DNA from: Roseivirga pacifica
GTDB lineage: Bacteria > Bacteroidota > Bacteroidia > Cytophagales > Cyclobacteriaceae
NCBI RefSeq assembly: GCF_900111145.1
Contig: NZ_FOIR01000001.1
Span: 1,185,501 to 1,249,500 of the forward strand
Direction: 5' to 3'
Length of the DNA: 64,000 bases
In this document: piece by piece, positions 32,678-42,026 of the stretch
Numbering within the stretch: the stretch's first letter is position 1
How the letters are laid out: the number at the start of each line of letters is the position of its first letter
Translations under genes and position numbers: made by a program
The notes under the pieces: generated by a model
What the model saw: the letters and a program-made list of their open reading frames with translations, nothing else
Database searches by the model: none
What the model was told of the DNA's origin: nothing

Positions 32678-33801
32678 CTTTTTACTTTTCTGAGCGTGAT
32701 TCTTGCCGGTTCGATTAAGACCTCATCTTTAATATTTAATAGGCCGAATTCACTCCTTATTTTAACGTTGTTTTTTGAGATTTTGTCAATGTGAAGATAC
32801 TTTGCCCCAAAGAACAAAGAAAGTCGTTCTTTATCGAAACTTTTAATTTCAATTAGACGAGTGGACTCAATATGTTTCCAGCTTCCTTCATCAAGCACCT
32901 TGTTGCCAGTTAATAACTGATATGTATTGTTTGATAAGAAGGAAATGAAAACAGAATCACTTTCGATGGCAATGTTGGTTATTTGTTTTGTTGGATCGTG
33001 GAACTCTACTGTCATCCCCATGTTCATTAGCGTTCCCTTTCTTCGAGTTTTACGTGGTTGCAGTTTGGTGATATTCCAAGTGCCTAGAATATTTTTGGTA
33101 TCGAGATACTCAGCTTCAATTACCTTAAAGCGTAACTGTTCAAAACCAGCGTCTTTTGATGTGAATAATTTCAAAGAATTGGATGTGTTGTCTGTAATAA
33201 AATACCATTGACTCATAGATGGTGTTCTTGATTTTAGAATAAGAAAGTGAAAGTCTTGATATTCAAAAAAATGCCAAGCACCATCAGGCAAAAGACTCAT
33301 TCCTTTGTGATAAAAGTAAATGAGTTCATAGTCTTTCAGGCCACTGCTATGCTCTTTATTCAAGGTATTGGGGTACTGAAACACATTATTGGTAAGCGAA
33401 TCCTTTAAAATGATGTTGAGGTTTGTAGTGCCCGTTGATAGTGGTTTATTTAACCACTCTGATGAATTCGTTTTCAAATTGGGCCTTTTGAACCTTGAGT
33501 AGTTATCTAATGGGAGAAAGGTGAGTTTGGAACTTTCTAGGTTGAGTCTCAAAGATTCATCAACAATTTCGAGGCTTAACTCGTGGTTATGAATGGACTC
33601 TTTGTAACTAAAGCCATTGAAGTTGATAAGTTCGATCGAGTCTTGATAGGTCTTTATTATTATTGGCAAATAGGTATTTAGACTATCATTCTTCTCGAAG
33701 TTATCGGTGGGTAAATAAATCCATTCTCGTTCAGTTCTTGCCTGACTAAAGGTGATTAAAGAAATTAAAAGGAGTAGAAAGGAGAGAACTAGCTTATTCA
33801 T
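32674..33801 (-). CDS. Secreted protein of unknown function, lipocalin-like C-terminus
   Basis: Exported 375-aa protein (signal peptide LVLSFLLLLISLITFSQA). I do not recognise the first 235 residues. From about 240 the pattern ILGTWNITKLQ, SDSVFISFLSNNTYQLL, GSWKHIESTRLIEI resembles the lipocalin-like modules of Bacteroidota. The gene overlaps the RidA gene (8 bases) and the M61 gene (4 bases), so all three are translated together. Codon use is more AT-rich than in M61. Confidence 0.65.
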   Translation of the reverse strand: MNKLVLSFLLLLISLITFSQARTEREWIYLPTDNFEKNDSLNTYLPIIIKTYQDSIELINFNGFSYKESIHNHELSLEIVDESLRLNLESSKLTFLPLDNYSRFKRPNLKTNSSEWLNKPLSTGTTNLNIILKDSLTNNVFQYPNTLNKEHSSGLKDYELIYFYHKGMSLLPDGAWHFFEYQDFHFLILKSRTPSMSQWYFITDNTSNSLKLFTSKDAGFEQLRFKVIEAEYLDTKNILGTWNITKLQPRKTRRKGTLMNMGMTVEFHDPTKQITNIAIESDSVFISFLSNNTYQLLTGNKVLDEGSWKHIESTRLIEIKSFDKERLSLFFGAKYLHIDKISKNNVKIRSEFGLLNIKDEVLIEPARITLRKVKR

Positions 33802-34300
33802 ATACCGCCCTCACTTCAATTTCAATCAACATATCAGGGTTTACTAAAGTATATACGCCAATGGTCGATCGGGCTACTTTATTGGGGTTGGTTTCGTTGC
33901 CGAAAAACTCTGAATAGGCTTTGAACCAAGCGGCAAAGTCGGGTTTGTTATCATTGGCAGGGTCGGGAGCCACATATACTTTCATGGCCACCACATCTTT
34001 CAGGCTCAGGTCTTCTTCGCCCAAATATTCTTCAATGCGTTTTAAGGCGCTTACGCTTTGCTCATAGGTATTGCCGAACCTATTGGGGTCACCATCAGGT
34101 AAACTTTCATCTTTAGGGTAAGCCACAATGCCGCTGGCAAAGTAAAGGTCTTTTCCGGCTGGCACTTTTACACCTTTCAAAATGGAAGAGCCGTCTCTTT
34201 CAAAGCGAACTACTTCGGCAGGCTTTTCTTGTGCTTTGCTGCATGCTGCCAAAGAAAAAACAATGGCTAATATTAAAAGGGTAGTGTACTTGGTGCGCAT
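33794..34300 (-). CDS. RidA/YjgF family lipoprotein
   Basis: Protein of 168 aa: a lipoprotein signal peptide with lipobox LAAC (about 16-19), then a complete Rid domain. The key arginine is kept in KVARSTIGVYTL, and the glutamate in LIEIEVRAV. Cytosolic RidA hydrolyses reactive imines and enamines from PLP enzymes; a membrane-anchored, exported copy cannot protect cytosolic enzymes and must have another substrate or partner. It is the first gene of the operon with the unknown secreted protein and the M61 peptidase. Confidence 0.85.
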   Translation of the reverse strand: MRTKYTTLLILAIVFSLAACSKAQEKPAEVVRFERDGSSILKGVKVPAGKDLYFASGIVAYPKDESLPDGDPNRFGNTYEQSVSALKRIEEYLGEEDLSLKDVVAMKVYVAPDPANDNKPDFAAWFKAYSEFFGNETNPNKVARSTIGVYTLVNPDMLIEIEVRAVYE

Positions 34301-34439
34301 TGGTTCATGAGTTTGGCATGAATATACAAATTCAACTCATCAAAATTTGGTTGGTTTTTGCTGGCGGCCGTGAGTATCTTAAGCCTCGGCCCATCAAACC
34401 GCATTTGTCTGGGCTTCAACCTTTAAAAACCGAATTACT

Positions 34440-37400
34440 ATGAGAATTCTCCGATTGGCAGGCCTCTTACTTTTATGTGGCCTCATTATTTCGCCTGAGT
34501 TGTCGGCTCAGCGCAGAAAGAAAAAACAGCAGGAGCCGCAAGGTCTTACCTACGATACCGCACTTTACAATGCCATGGAATTTAGAAACATCGGCCCGTT
34601 CCGAGGAGGCAGGGCTACCGCGGTGGCTGGTGTGGTACAAGACCCACTGACCTATTATATGGGTGCTACTGGCGGTGTTTACAAAACTACCGATGCCGGT
34701 GAAAGCTGGGTGAATGTTTCCGATGGCTACTTTACAACTGCTTCTGTGGGTGCTATTGCCGTTTCAGAATCAGACCCAAACGTGGTTTATGTGGGTATGG
34801 GCGAAGCGCCTGTACGTGGGGTGATGACCTCGCATGGCGATGGTGTTTACAAATCGACTGATGGTGGTAAAACCTGGAAGAAAATAGGACTGGAAAGAAC
34901 ACGCCAAATTTCAAAAATTGCCATTCATCCTAATAACCCCGATGTAGTATTTATCGCTGCCCAAGGTAGCCCATATGGTGCTACTGAAGAAAGAGGGGTT
35001 TACCGTTCGACTGATGGAGGAGAGACTTGGGAGAAGGTGCATTATATAGATGAAAACTCAGGAGTGAGTGACTTGAGCATGGACATGACCAATCCGCGTA
35101 TTATTTATGCTGCTTATTGGGATCACCGCAGGTTTCCGTGGAAAGTACAAAGTGGAGGCCCTGGCTCAGGTATCTATCGCTCAAAAGATGGTGGCGATAC
35201 TTGGGAAGAATTAACGAAAGGACTTCCGAAAGGAGTAATGGGAAAGATTGGAGTGTCTGTTTCTCGTGCCAACCCGAACAAGGTGTGGGCAATTATTGAA
35301 GCTGATAACGGTGGTTTGTACCGTTCCGATGATGGCGGAAATAGCTGGAAGCTCATCAACCCAGACCGTTTGCTAAGAGCACGCTCATGGTATTACATGC
35401 ACATTCAGGCGCACCCAACTGATGAAAACAGTGTGTTTGTGATGAACGCACCTTTGGTGCAGTCGGTAGACAATGGGAAGACATTTGTGAACTTGAATAC
35501 GCCACATGGCGACAATCACCAGATTTGGGTGAACCCTGAGCAGCCACAATATATGGTTAATGCCAACGATGGTGGTGCCAATGTATCAATCAACGGTGGT
35601 AAAAACTGGTCGACACAGCAAAACCAGCCTACCGCACAATTCTATCGTGTAAATGCCGATAATCAATACCCTTATCGCATATATGGTGGCCAGCAAGATA
35701 ATAGCTCGGTTTCGGTGGCTTCGCGTGCCGAAGGCGGAGGCATTGGCTGGGATGAATTCTTTCCCGTAGGCGGTTGCGAAAGTGCTTATTCAGCTTTCGA
35801 TCCAGATGATCCTCAATATGTGTACTCAGGTTGTTACCAAGGAATTATAGATGAGTGGAATGCCAAAACAAGACAAACCAAAGATGTTATGGCGCATCCG
35901 TTCTTAGGGCTGGGTACCAACCCGAAAGACGTGAAATATCGCTTCAACTGGAATGCGCCAATTATTTCTTCAAAGCACGACCGTTCTGTGATCTATCATG
36001 CGGGAAATAAGGTGTTAAAAACTTCGGACAGAGGAATTACTTGGGAAGAAATTAGCCCAGATTTAACCAGAAACGATACTACCCACATAAACTGGGGTGG
36101 TGGGCCAATTACCAATGAGGCTGCAGGTGGGGAAATTTACCACACCATCTATTACTTAGCAGAATCGCCACATACACCAGATGTACTTTACGCTGGTGCT
36201 GATGACGGTATGATGCACATTACAAAGGATGGAGGCGAGAACTGGACGGAGCTTATTTTGCCAAACGTGGGCGAAGGCATGGTAAATCAAATTGAAGTGT
36301 CGCCACATACTGAAGGAACTGTTTACGTGGCTTATACCCGCTATAAGTTCAATGATTTTACACCGTACATTTTCAAGTCGACTGACTATGGGCAGACTTG
36401 GGCCACGCTTACAAATGGCATTGCAGAAGAAGATCATGTACGTGTAGTTAGAGAAGATCCGAACCAGCAAAACTTATTGTATGCAGGTACCGAAACTACC
36501 CTGTACATTTCGTTTGATGGTGGACAGAAATGGAGCAAGTTTCAGCAGAATTTACCGATTGTTCCGGTTACAGATTTAATGGTGCATGGCAACGATCTGA
36601 TCATCGCTACACAAGGCAGGGCCTTTTGGGTAATGGACGATTTGAATCCACTGTATGAATTGAGTCAAGCCGCTGAGGCCGATTTTTATGTTTACGAACC
36701 AGAGGCAACCATTAGAGATAATGCCTTTAGAACGGGGAATCCAACCGTTGGGCAAAACCCTTACCCAGGCTTCTCAATCATGTATTACATTAAGGAAAAT
36801 TTGGACTCTGTACCGATGAGTATCGAATTTATGGATGCCTCGGGGGCGGTTGTTCGTCATTTTGCTACAGATGCCGAAAAGCGCCAAGAGAAGTTTTCGA
36901 AGAAGTCGGGAATGAACCGTTTGAATTGGAACCTTGCCATGCCAAACCCAGAAGGTGTTGATGGGATTTTTGTAGGAATGGGCGCTGGTGGCCATCGCGT
37001 GGCACCAGGAGTTTATTCGGTAAAAATTTCCTATGGTGAACATGAAGTAATCAAGAATTTGGAGGTAAAGCCAGACCCACGATGGGATGCTACCCAAGCC
37101 GATTATGCTGAACAGCAAAGGTTACTGGCTGAGATTAGAGAAATGCTTGATGGCTTGCAGGAAAAAGCGAATGATATTCGTTCTATCCGTACACAGGTTA
37201 ACGATTTGAAAGCGAGGATTTCCGAAGAAGAGTGGCCGCAGGTACATGAGTTTGCCAACGAGATAATTGAAACGATAGATGCTGTTGAAGAGCAAATGGT
37301 TCAGCCAAAACAGCAAACATTTCAGGATGTGGTGAACTTTCCGAATAAGTTGGAAGCCGAGCTATATCACATTTATGGCACGGTTGATGGCATTGAGCCA

Positions 37401-37556
37401 CCGGTAACAAATGGGCATAAAATGAGAACCGCTGAGATGAAAGAAAAGTATGCAGCTGTGATGAACGATGTTGCCAATGTGCAACTGGGTTTAGATAAGT
37501 TGATGGACTTTATCAGAACTGAGTCGGTGCCGTTTATTGCCCCTAAAAAGAAGTAA
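34440..37556 (+). CDS. Exported sortilin/BNR (Asp-box) beta-propeller protein
   Basis: Secreted protein of 1038 aa with a signal peptide (LAGLLLLCGLIISPELSAQ). Repeated Asp-box motifs S-x-D-G-G-x-(T/S)-W occur many times (STDGGKTW, STDGGETW, SKDGGDTW, SDDGGNSW, TKDGGENW and so on) across residues about 60-750, forming VPS10/sortilin-type ten-bladed propellers. A C-terminal Ig-like and helical region follows (about 760-1030). Proteins of this class are called glycosyl hydrolases, but no catalytic acid set is visible; substrate or ligand is unknown. It precedes a MarR gene by 3 bases. Confidence 0.85.
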   Translation: MRILRLAGLLLLCGLIISPELSAQRRKKKQQEPQGLTYDTALYNAMEFRNIGPFRGGRATAVAGVVQDPLTYYMGATGGVYKTTDAGESWVNVSDGYFTTASVGAIAVSESDPNVVYVGMGEAPVRGVMTSHGDGVYKSTDGGKTWKKIGLERTRQISKIAIHPNNPDVVFIAAQGSPYGATEERGVYRSTDGGETWEKVHYIDENSGVSDLSMDMTNPRIIYAAYWDHRRFPWKVQSGGPGSGIYRSKDGGDTWEELTKGLPKGVMGKIGVSVSRANPNKVWAIIEADNGGLYRSDDGGNSWKLINPDRLLRARSWYYMHIQAHPTDENSVFVMNAPLVQSVDNGKTFVNLNTPHGDNHQIWVNPEQPQYMVNANDGGANVSINGGKNWSTQQNQPTAQFYRVNADNQYPYRIYGGQQDNSSVSVASRAEGGGIGWDEFFPVGGCESAYSAFDPDDPQYVYSGCYQGIIDEWNAKTRQTKDVMAHPFLGLGTNPKDVKYRFNWNAPIISSKHDRSVIYHAGNKVLKTSDRGITWEEISPDLTRNDTTHINWGGGPITNEAAGGEIYHTIYYLAESPHTPDVLYAGADDGMMHITKDGGENWTELILPNVGEGMVNQIEVSPHTEGTVYVAYTRYKFNDFTPYIFKSTDYGQTWATLTNGIAEEDHVRVVREDPNQQNLLYAGTETTLYISFDGGQKWSKFQQNLPIVPVTDLMVHGNDLIIATQGRAFWVMDDLNPLYELSQAAEADFYVYEPEATIRDNAFRTGNPTVGQNPYPGFSIMYYIKENLDSVPMSIEFMDASGAVVRHFATDAEKRQEKFSKKSGMNRLNWNLAMPNPEGVDGIFVGMGAGGHRVAPGVYSVKISYGEHEVIKNLEVKPDPRWDATQADYAEQQRLLAEIREMLDGLQEKANDIRSIRTQVNDLKARISEEEWPQVHEFANEIIETIDAVEEQMVQPKQQTFQDVVNFPNKLEAELYHIYGTVDGIEPPVTNGHKMRTAEMKEKYAAVMNDVANVQLGLDKLMDFIRTESVPFIAPKKK

Positions 37557-37559
37557 TAC

Positions 37560-38027
37560 TTGGAACGAAACATTATTGAAGAGTTGGGTAGCCTCGCGCT
37601 GGCTACCCGACTTAAAAATTTAAGCGAGCGACTAGCTAAAGATGTTGCTCAAATTTATAAAGAGTCGTCATTCGACTTTGAACCTAGGTGGTTCACGCTT
37701 TTTCATGCCCTGAAGAATGGGGAAGAATTGGCTGTAACTGAATTAGCCGCCATGGTACAGCAAACGCACCCAGCCGTAAACCAAGTGGCCAATAAGTTGG
37801 TAAAGGAAGGTTTGGCAGAGGAGCGCAAAGATGAAGTAGACCAGCGCAAGCGCCTTATCAAACTATCAGATAAAGGGTTGAGCTTGGTTGAGAGAATGGA
37901 GCCGCTGTGGAAGAAGATAAAGGCTGCCAACGATGAACTTTTGGTTGAGTCAACAGACCTATTGGCCGCCCTGGCCAAAGTTGAAACCGCACTAGACCAA
38001 AAATCTATTTATGACAGAGTGAAGTAG
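37560..38027 (+). CDS. MarR family transcriptional regulator
   Basis: Winged-helix regulator of 155 aa with the MarR helix-turn-helix and wing: ELAVTELAAMVQQTHPAVNQVANKLVKEGLAEERKDEVDQRKRLIKLSDKG (about 55-108), flanked by dimerisation helices. The start is TTG, 3 bases after the sortilin-like gene. It lacks the GNAT domain found in many paralogues of this N-terminal type (RLKNLSERLAKDV). Target genes are unknown; the next plus-strand genes are plausible. Confidence 0.87.
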   Translation: MERNIIEELGSLALATRLKNLSERLAKDVAQIYKESSFDFEPRWFTLFHALKNGEELAVTELAAMVQQTHPAVNQVANKLVKEGLAEERKDEVDQRKRLIKLSDKGLSLVERMEPLWKKIKAANDELLVESTDLLAALAKVETALDQKSIYDRVK

Positions 38028-38092
38028 GTTTGGGTTTGAGCTTTTATGTTTCCTAACTACTGAGCCAATATTTCGTTATATTCGGTATTGAT

Positions 38093-38263
38093 ATGATTCG
38101 AGACATTAAAAAAGGCGACAAAAAGGAACGACTTGATAATATTCTTCAAGAAATGGCCAAAGCTGACAAGAAAGGGTTTGACGCTAGTAAGTATAGCGGA
38201 ACTCTTAAGCTTGAAGAAGACCCTGTAGCTTATCAAAACAAGCTAAGAGATGAGTGGGAATAG
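38093..38263 (+). CDS. VapB-like antitoxin, short
   Basis: A 56-aa basic/acidic protein, too short for common gene finders. The C-terminal half (FDASKYSGTLKLEEDPVAYQNKLRDEWE) has the form of Bacteroidota antitoxins that end in RDEW and overlap a PIN-toxin start. No N-terminal DNA-binding fold is apparent, and most relatives are somewhat longer, so the front may be lost. It overlaps the toxin remnant at 38250 by 14 bases in another frame, the normal coupling of such pairs. A box TATATTCG (close to TAnnTTTG) lies just upstream. Confidence 0.6.
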   Translation: MIRDIKKGDKKERLDNILQEMAKADKKGFDASKYSGTLKLEEDPVAYQNKLRDEWE

Positions 38264-38333
38264 TTTACTTGTCGATACGAACATTTTACTCTACTTACTT
38301 TCTGGAGACCAAGCGGTAACAAAGTTTCTCTAA
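38250..38333 (+). pseudogene. Truncated VapC-like PIN toxin remnant
   Basis: ATG at 38250 opens MSGNSLLVDTNILLYLLSGD, the classic first strand and helix of a PIN domain with the first catalytic Asp (VDTNILLYLL). After 27 codons it stops at TAA (38331). A VapC is normally ~130 aa, so over three quarters, including the other acidic active-site residues, is missing. None of the three forward frames downstream resumes PIN-like sequence before the S41 gene. It is therefore a broken toxin, leaving an orphan antitoxin. Confidence 0.65.
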
Positions 38334-38444
38334 CACAGCAAAATGACTCTGGCTTGTAATCACTATTTAGCCCCTAAACCTTTTCAATTTTTGTGTTAAC
38401 GAGTGTTACTAAAGAAAACTCATTTTGATTAAAAACGTAAGTGA

Positions 38445-38452
38445 TTACGTAA
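38445..38452. promoter_or_regulatory. TTACGTAA palindrome before S41 gene
   Basis: TTACGTAA, extended to TTACGTAAATT, lies 11 bases before the S41 start codon. The same 11-mer recurs at 39416, ahead of the ABC permease. Confidence 0.3.
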
Positions 38453-38462
38453 ATTGGTCAAA

Positions 38463-39407
38463 ATGAAAAAACTCAGCTTAATAATGGGCTTTAGTCTTTG
38501 CGTGCTTCTGGTCAAAGCACAGGACTATGATGCCGAAAAAGTGGTGAGGCGCCTAGCCGACATCATGAACAAGAACTATGTGTATCCCGATAAAGGTGCA
38601 GCCATGCACGACCTGGTGCTCAAAAAACTGAATAAGGGGGATTACGCAGACTATAAATCACCAAGAGAACTGGCAGAAGCGCTGGATGCAGACTTGAAGT
38701 CCGTTGTATACGACAAGCATATTCGTGTACGCTTCGACCCTGAACGTGTTGAGGCCATTCGGAACAGAGACCCGCATGGTGGGCGTGAGCCTTCAACTAA
38801 CTTCGGTTTTGAGGAAGTGGAAATTTTGGCAGGCAATATTGGCTATTTGGATTTACGCGGATTTGCCGATGTCCGGAATGCCGAAGATGTGGCTGTGCCG
38901 GCAATGGATAAGTTGATTGAGTCGGATGCTATTATTTTCGATTTACGAAAGAACGGTGGAGGCTCTCCTTCCATGATCCGCTTTATCTGTAGCTATCTAT
39001 TTGCAGAAGCTACCCACCTCAATACTTTCTATTGGCGGCCAGATGATCGCTATTCAGAAACTTGGACAAATCCGGCTTTTGCCAGTCAGATTAAACCAGA
39101 TATACCCGTGTATGTGCTTACGAGCAACTATACTTTTTCTGCTGCCGAAGAATTTACCTACGATTTAAAAAACCTTAAAAGAGCAACCATTATTGGTGAG
39201 GTTACGGGCGGAGGTGCGCACCCTGGCGGGCCGATGTTGATAACAGATGGTTTTTTAGTGAACGTACCACAGGGTAGAGCGATAAATCCGGTTACCCAAA
39301 CAAACTGGGAAGGTGTAGGAGTGACTCCAGACATTGATGTTCCGGCAGAAGAGGCCCTAACAAAAGCACTTGAATTGGCCAGAAAAGCAATTTCTAACAA
39401 CAAATAA
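38463..39407 (+). CDS. S41 family peptidase (IRBP-like)
   Basis: Exported 314-aa S41 peptidase. After the signal peptide (LIMGFSLCVLLVKA), a helical cap (about 20-90) leads to the tail-specific protease core: GNIGYLDLRGFAD, IIFDLRKNGGG, and the nucleophile serine in TFSAAEEFTYDLK, followed by GEVTGGGAHP. No PDZ domain is present, as in the IRBP/TSPc subgroup. The start ATG 38463 follows a TTG at 38454 that is less likely. It is followed within 80 bases by a MacB-like permease gene and may share control with it. Confidence 0.9.
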   Translation: MKKLSLIMGFSLCVLLVKAQDYDAEKVVRRLADIMNKNYVYPDKGAAMHDLVLKKLNKGDYADYKSPRELAEALDADLKSVVYDKHIRVRFDPERVEAIRNRDPHGGREPSTNFGFEEVEILAGNIGYLDLRGFADVRNAEDVAVPAMDKLIESDAIIFDLRKNGGGSPSMIRFICSYLFAEATHLNTFYWRPDDRYSETWTNPAFASQIKPDIPVYVLTSNYTFSAAEEFTYDLKNLKRATIIGEVTGGGAHPGGPMLITDGFLVNVPQGRAINPVTQTNWEGVGVTPDIDVPAEEALTKALELARKAISNNK

Positions 39408-39415
39408 GAAACCAC

Positions 39416-39423
39416 TTACGTAA
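39416..39423. promoter_or_regulatory. TTACGTAA palindrome before ABC permease gene
   Basis: Second copy of TTACGTAAATT, 62 bases before the permease ATG. See the copy at 38445. Confidence 0.3.
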
Positions 39424-39484
39424 ATTTTCGCATCTTAGAACTTTTGCAACCTTAGATTACATCCTGTAAAAAACTCAAAGCAAC

Positions 39485-41866
39485 ATGTTTAAGAATTATT
39501 TGAAAATCGCGCTGAGAAGCTTGCTCAAAAGCAGAGGAACTTCAGCCATTAATATTGCGGGGCTTTCCATTGGCTTTGCCTGCTGTATCATCATCTTTTT
39601 GTTCGTTCAGAACGAAATGAGCTACGACCGATTTCACAAAAAAGCAGACAACATATTCAGGGTACTTACTATTGATGAGGCCCTTGGTGTAAGTAGCAAC
39701 TTGGTCGGCATTACCTTGCCTGCTTTGGGAGAAGCCATGGAAGAAAACTTTCCAGAGGTGGTAGATAGGGTACGCATGATTCCGCAAGGCAGGCAGCTAA
39801 TCAATTACGAGCAGCAGGGATTTTACACCGAACACTTTGCCTATGCCGAACCGTCATTGTTCGATGTATTCGATTTTGAACTGGTCGATGGTGATACAGA
39901 AAGTGCGCTTGAGCAGCCCAACACTGTGGTGGTTACACAGTCGATGGCCGAGCGCACCTTTGGTGGTGAAAGAGCGATAGGCAAACGCATTGATATTGGC
40001 AACCAAGCTGGTTTGGAAGTGGTGGCCGTAATGAAAGACATCGATCAAAATTCTCACCTCAATTTCGATGTGATAGTTTCCATGCAACAAGCTGACACTA
40101 CATCTGGATTTTATCAGTTTTTGCACTCATGGCAGAGCATAAGCATGGTTACTTATGTTGAATTGGCCGACCCGGCTTCTGAAGCCAATGTGGAGACTAA
40201 AATGGAAGAGCTCATTCGTGCCAACGATGTGGGCGACAACTTTAAAGTTACGCTTCAGCCTTTGGCCGATGCGCACTTAAAGTCAAGTGGCATTCTCTTC
40301 GAAAATTATAATTTGAATAAAACCGACATAAGCTATGTGTATACACTGGCTGCGGTAGGCGTGTTTGTTATACTTATTGCCTCATTCAATTTCATGAATC
40401 TTTCCACTGCACGTTCGGCCAATAGAGCGCAAGAAGTTGGGGTGCGAAAGGTTTTTGGAGCTTTCAGGGTGCAGCTGATCAACCAGTTTATTTTAGAGTC
40501 GGTTGTGTTGTGCTTGGTCTCCTTAGTTTTGGCGTTGCTTATTGTTTCCTTGGTAGGTGCTTTAGTCAATTTACCTATTGAACAAAACTTGGCACTTTAC
40601 TTTATTTCAAACCTACAATGGGTGCTTTTTGCCCTATTGTTCGCCATTGGTTTGGGGGTGCTTTCTGGCAGTTATCCGGCCTTTATGCTTTCCGCTTTCA
40701 ACCCAATAAGTACTTTAAGGGGTTCTTTCAAAACCAGTACAAAGGGCGTGATGTTGAGAAAGGGTTTGGTAGTTTTTCAGTTTACCATTTCCATCGTAAT
40801 GATTATTGGTACCGCCATAGTGTACGACCAGTTGCAGCACCAGCGCAATATTGATAAAGGTTTCGATCCGGAGCAGGTGCTCACGCTAAACATCGGTCAC
40901 CCGAGTTTACAGCAATCCATCTCGGTGTTGAAGAATAAGTTGGAGCAAAGCCCGGATATTTTGGCAACTGCCAGAACAGGCGGAATGCCCGGCAGAACCT
41001 TTGGCAGGAGAGGGGTTAGGCCGGAGGGCGTGCCTGAAGAAGATACTTGGATTATATCTGTATTCGGCTTTGATGAGTATTTTATGGAGTTGATGGAGAT
41101 GGAAATGCTGGAAGGCAGAATGTATAGCCGCGATATGGCTACAGATCAGCAAGAAGCTATTTTGGTAAATGAGGCATTTGTAAGGGAGTTAGGTTGGGAA
41201 GAACCGATTGGTAAAAAGGTTGGCTTTGGTCAGCAAGAACGAACTATAATTGGTGTGGTAAAGGACTTTCATTTTACCAATATGCGCCACAAAATTGAGC
41301 CACTTGCCATGTTCTATAACCCTGATGGTGGTGGTAATTTGGCGGTAAAATTCAACGCTAGCAACGCATCTCAAACCATTCAGTTTATTCAATCTGCTTG
41401 GGACGAAATTTATCCGAGCAGTCCGTTGGAGTATCGCTTTTTCGATGAGGAATTCGGTCAGCAGTACGCATCAGATGAGCGCTTTGGTAAGCTGGTGTTC
41501 AGTTTTACTTGGTTGGCGATTTTCATTGCTTGTCTGGGCCTATTTGGACTTTCGGCTTTTACTGCAGAACAAAAGACCAAAGAAATTGGTGTGCGAAAAG
41601 TCTTGGGTGCTTCTGTAGGCGGAATTGTAGTGCTTCTATCCCGACAATTCTCTTTTTTAATTGTGTTTGCTGTGTTATTGGCTGCGCCAATTGCATACTA
41701 TATTATGAACCTTTGGTTAAGCGACTTTGAGTACCGCGTGAACATCAACCCGCTTTGGTTTGTTGTATCTGCTGTGGTAGCCCTTGGTATTGCCCTTTTA
41801 ACGGTTACATACCAGTCAATTAAGGCTGCTACCGCCAATCCGGTTCGCGCCTTGCGTTACGAGTAA
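39485..41866 (+). CDS. MacB/FtsX-type ABC transporter permease
   Basis: Inner-membrane protein of 793 aa in the common Bacteroidota arrangement of two MacB periplasmic domains and two FtsX units: TM at about 20-40, periplasmic domain (YDRFHKKADNIFRVL at its start), three TM around 285-410, TM at about 425-445, second periplasmic domain, and three TM near 675-785 ending in AATANPVRALRYE. EIGVRKVLGA and the earlier EVGVRKVFGA are the coupling-helix signatures. No ATP-binding gene is adjacent, so the ATPase must be encoded elsewhere. Likely role: export of a lipid, peptide or lipoprotein-related cargo. Confidence 0.9.
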   Translation: MFKNYLKIALRSLLKSRGTSAINIAGLSIGFACCIIIFLFVQNEMSYDRFHKKADNIFRVLTIDEALGVSSNLVGITLPALGEAMEENFPEVVDRVRMIPQGRQLINYEQQGFYTEHFAYAEPSLFDVFDFELVDGDTESALEQPNTVVVTQSMAERTFGGERAIGKRIDIGNQAGLEVVAVMKDIDQNSHLNFDVIVSMQQADTTSGFYQFLHSWQSISMVTYVELADPASEANVETKMEELIRANDVGDNFKVTLQPLADAHLKSSGILFENYNLNKTDISYVYTLAAVGVFVILIASFNFMNLSTARSANRAQEVGVRKVFGAFRVQLINQFILESVVLCLVSLVLALLIVSLVGALVNLPIEQNLALYFISNLQWVLFALLFAIGLGVLSGSYPAFMLSAFNPISTLRGSFKTSTKGVMLRKGLVVFQFTISIVMIIGTAIVYDQLQHQRNIDKGFDPEQVLTLNIGHPSLQQSISVLKNKLEQSPDILATARTGGMPGRTFGRRGVRPEGVPEEDTWIISVFGFDEYFMELMEMEMLEGRMYSRDMATDQQEAILVNEAFVRELGWEEPIGKKVGFGQQERTIIGVVKDFHFTNMRHKIEPLAMFYNPDGGGNLAVKFNASNASQTIQFIQSAWDEIYPSSPLEYRFFDEEFGQQYASDERFGKLVFSFTWLAIFIACLGLFGLSAFTAEQKTKEIGVRKVLGASVGGIVVLLSRQFSFLIVFAVLLAAPIAYYIMNLWLSDFEYRVNINPLWFVVSAVVALGIALLTVTYQSIKAATANPVRALRYE

Positions 41867-42026
41867 TTTCACAATATTTAACGTGTTAAGCAGTTGTGTT
41901 TGTAACACTTCGGCCGTATATCGGTATAATAATTGAATACGCTAAAAATGTAGGACAAAACATAGTGAGTTTTAATTACCTTTAGTGTCCTGCGAAAAAA
42001 TCAAACGTCAATTTTAGAAAGAGAAG

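Noticed and set aside
41945-41992. AGGACA...TGTCCT inverted pair before prc
   Set aside because: Only six bases per arm with a long spacer; expected by chance.
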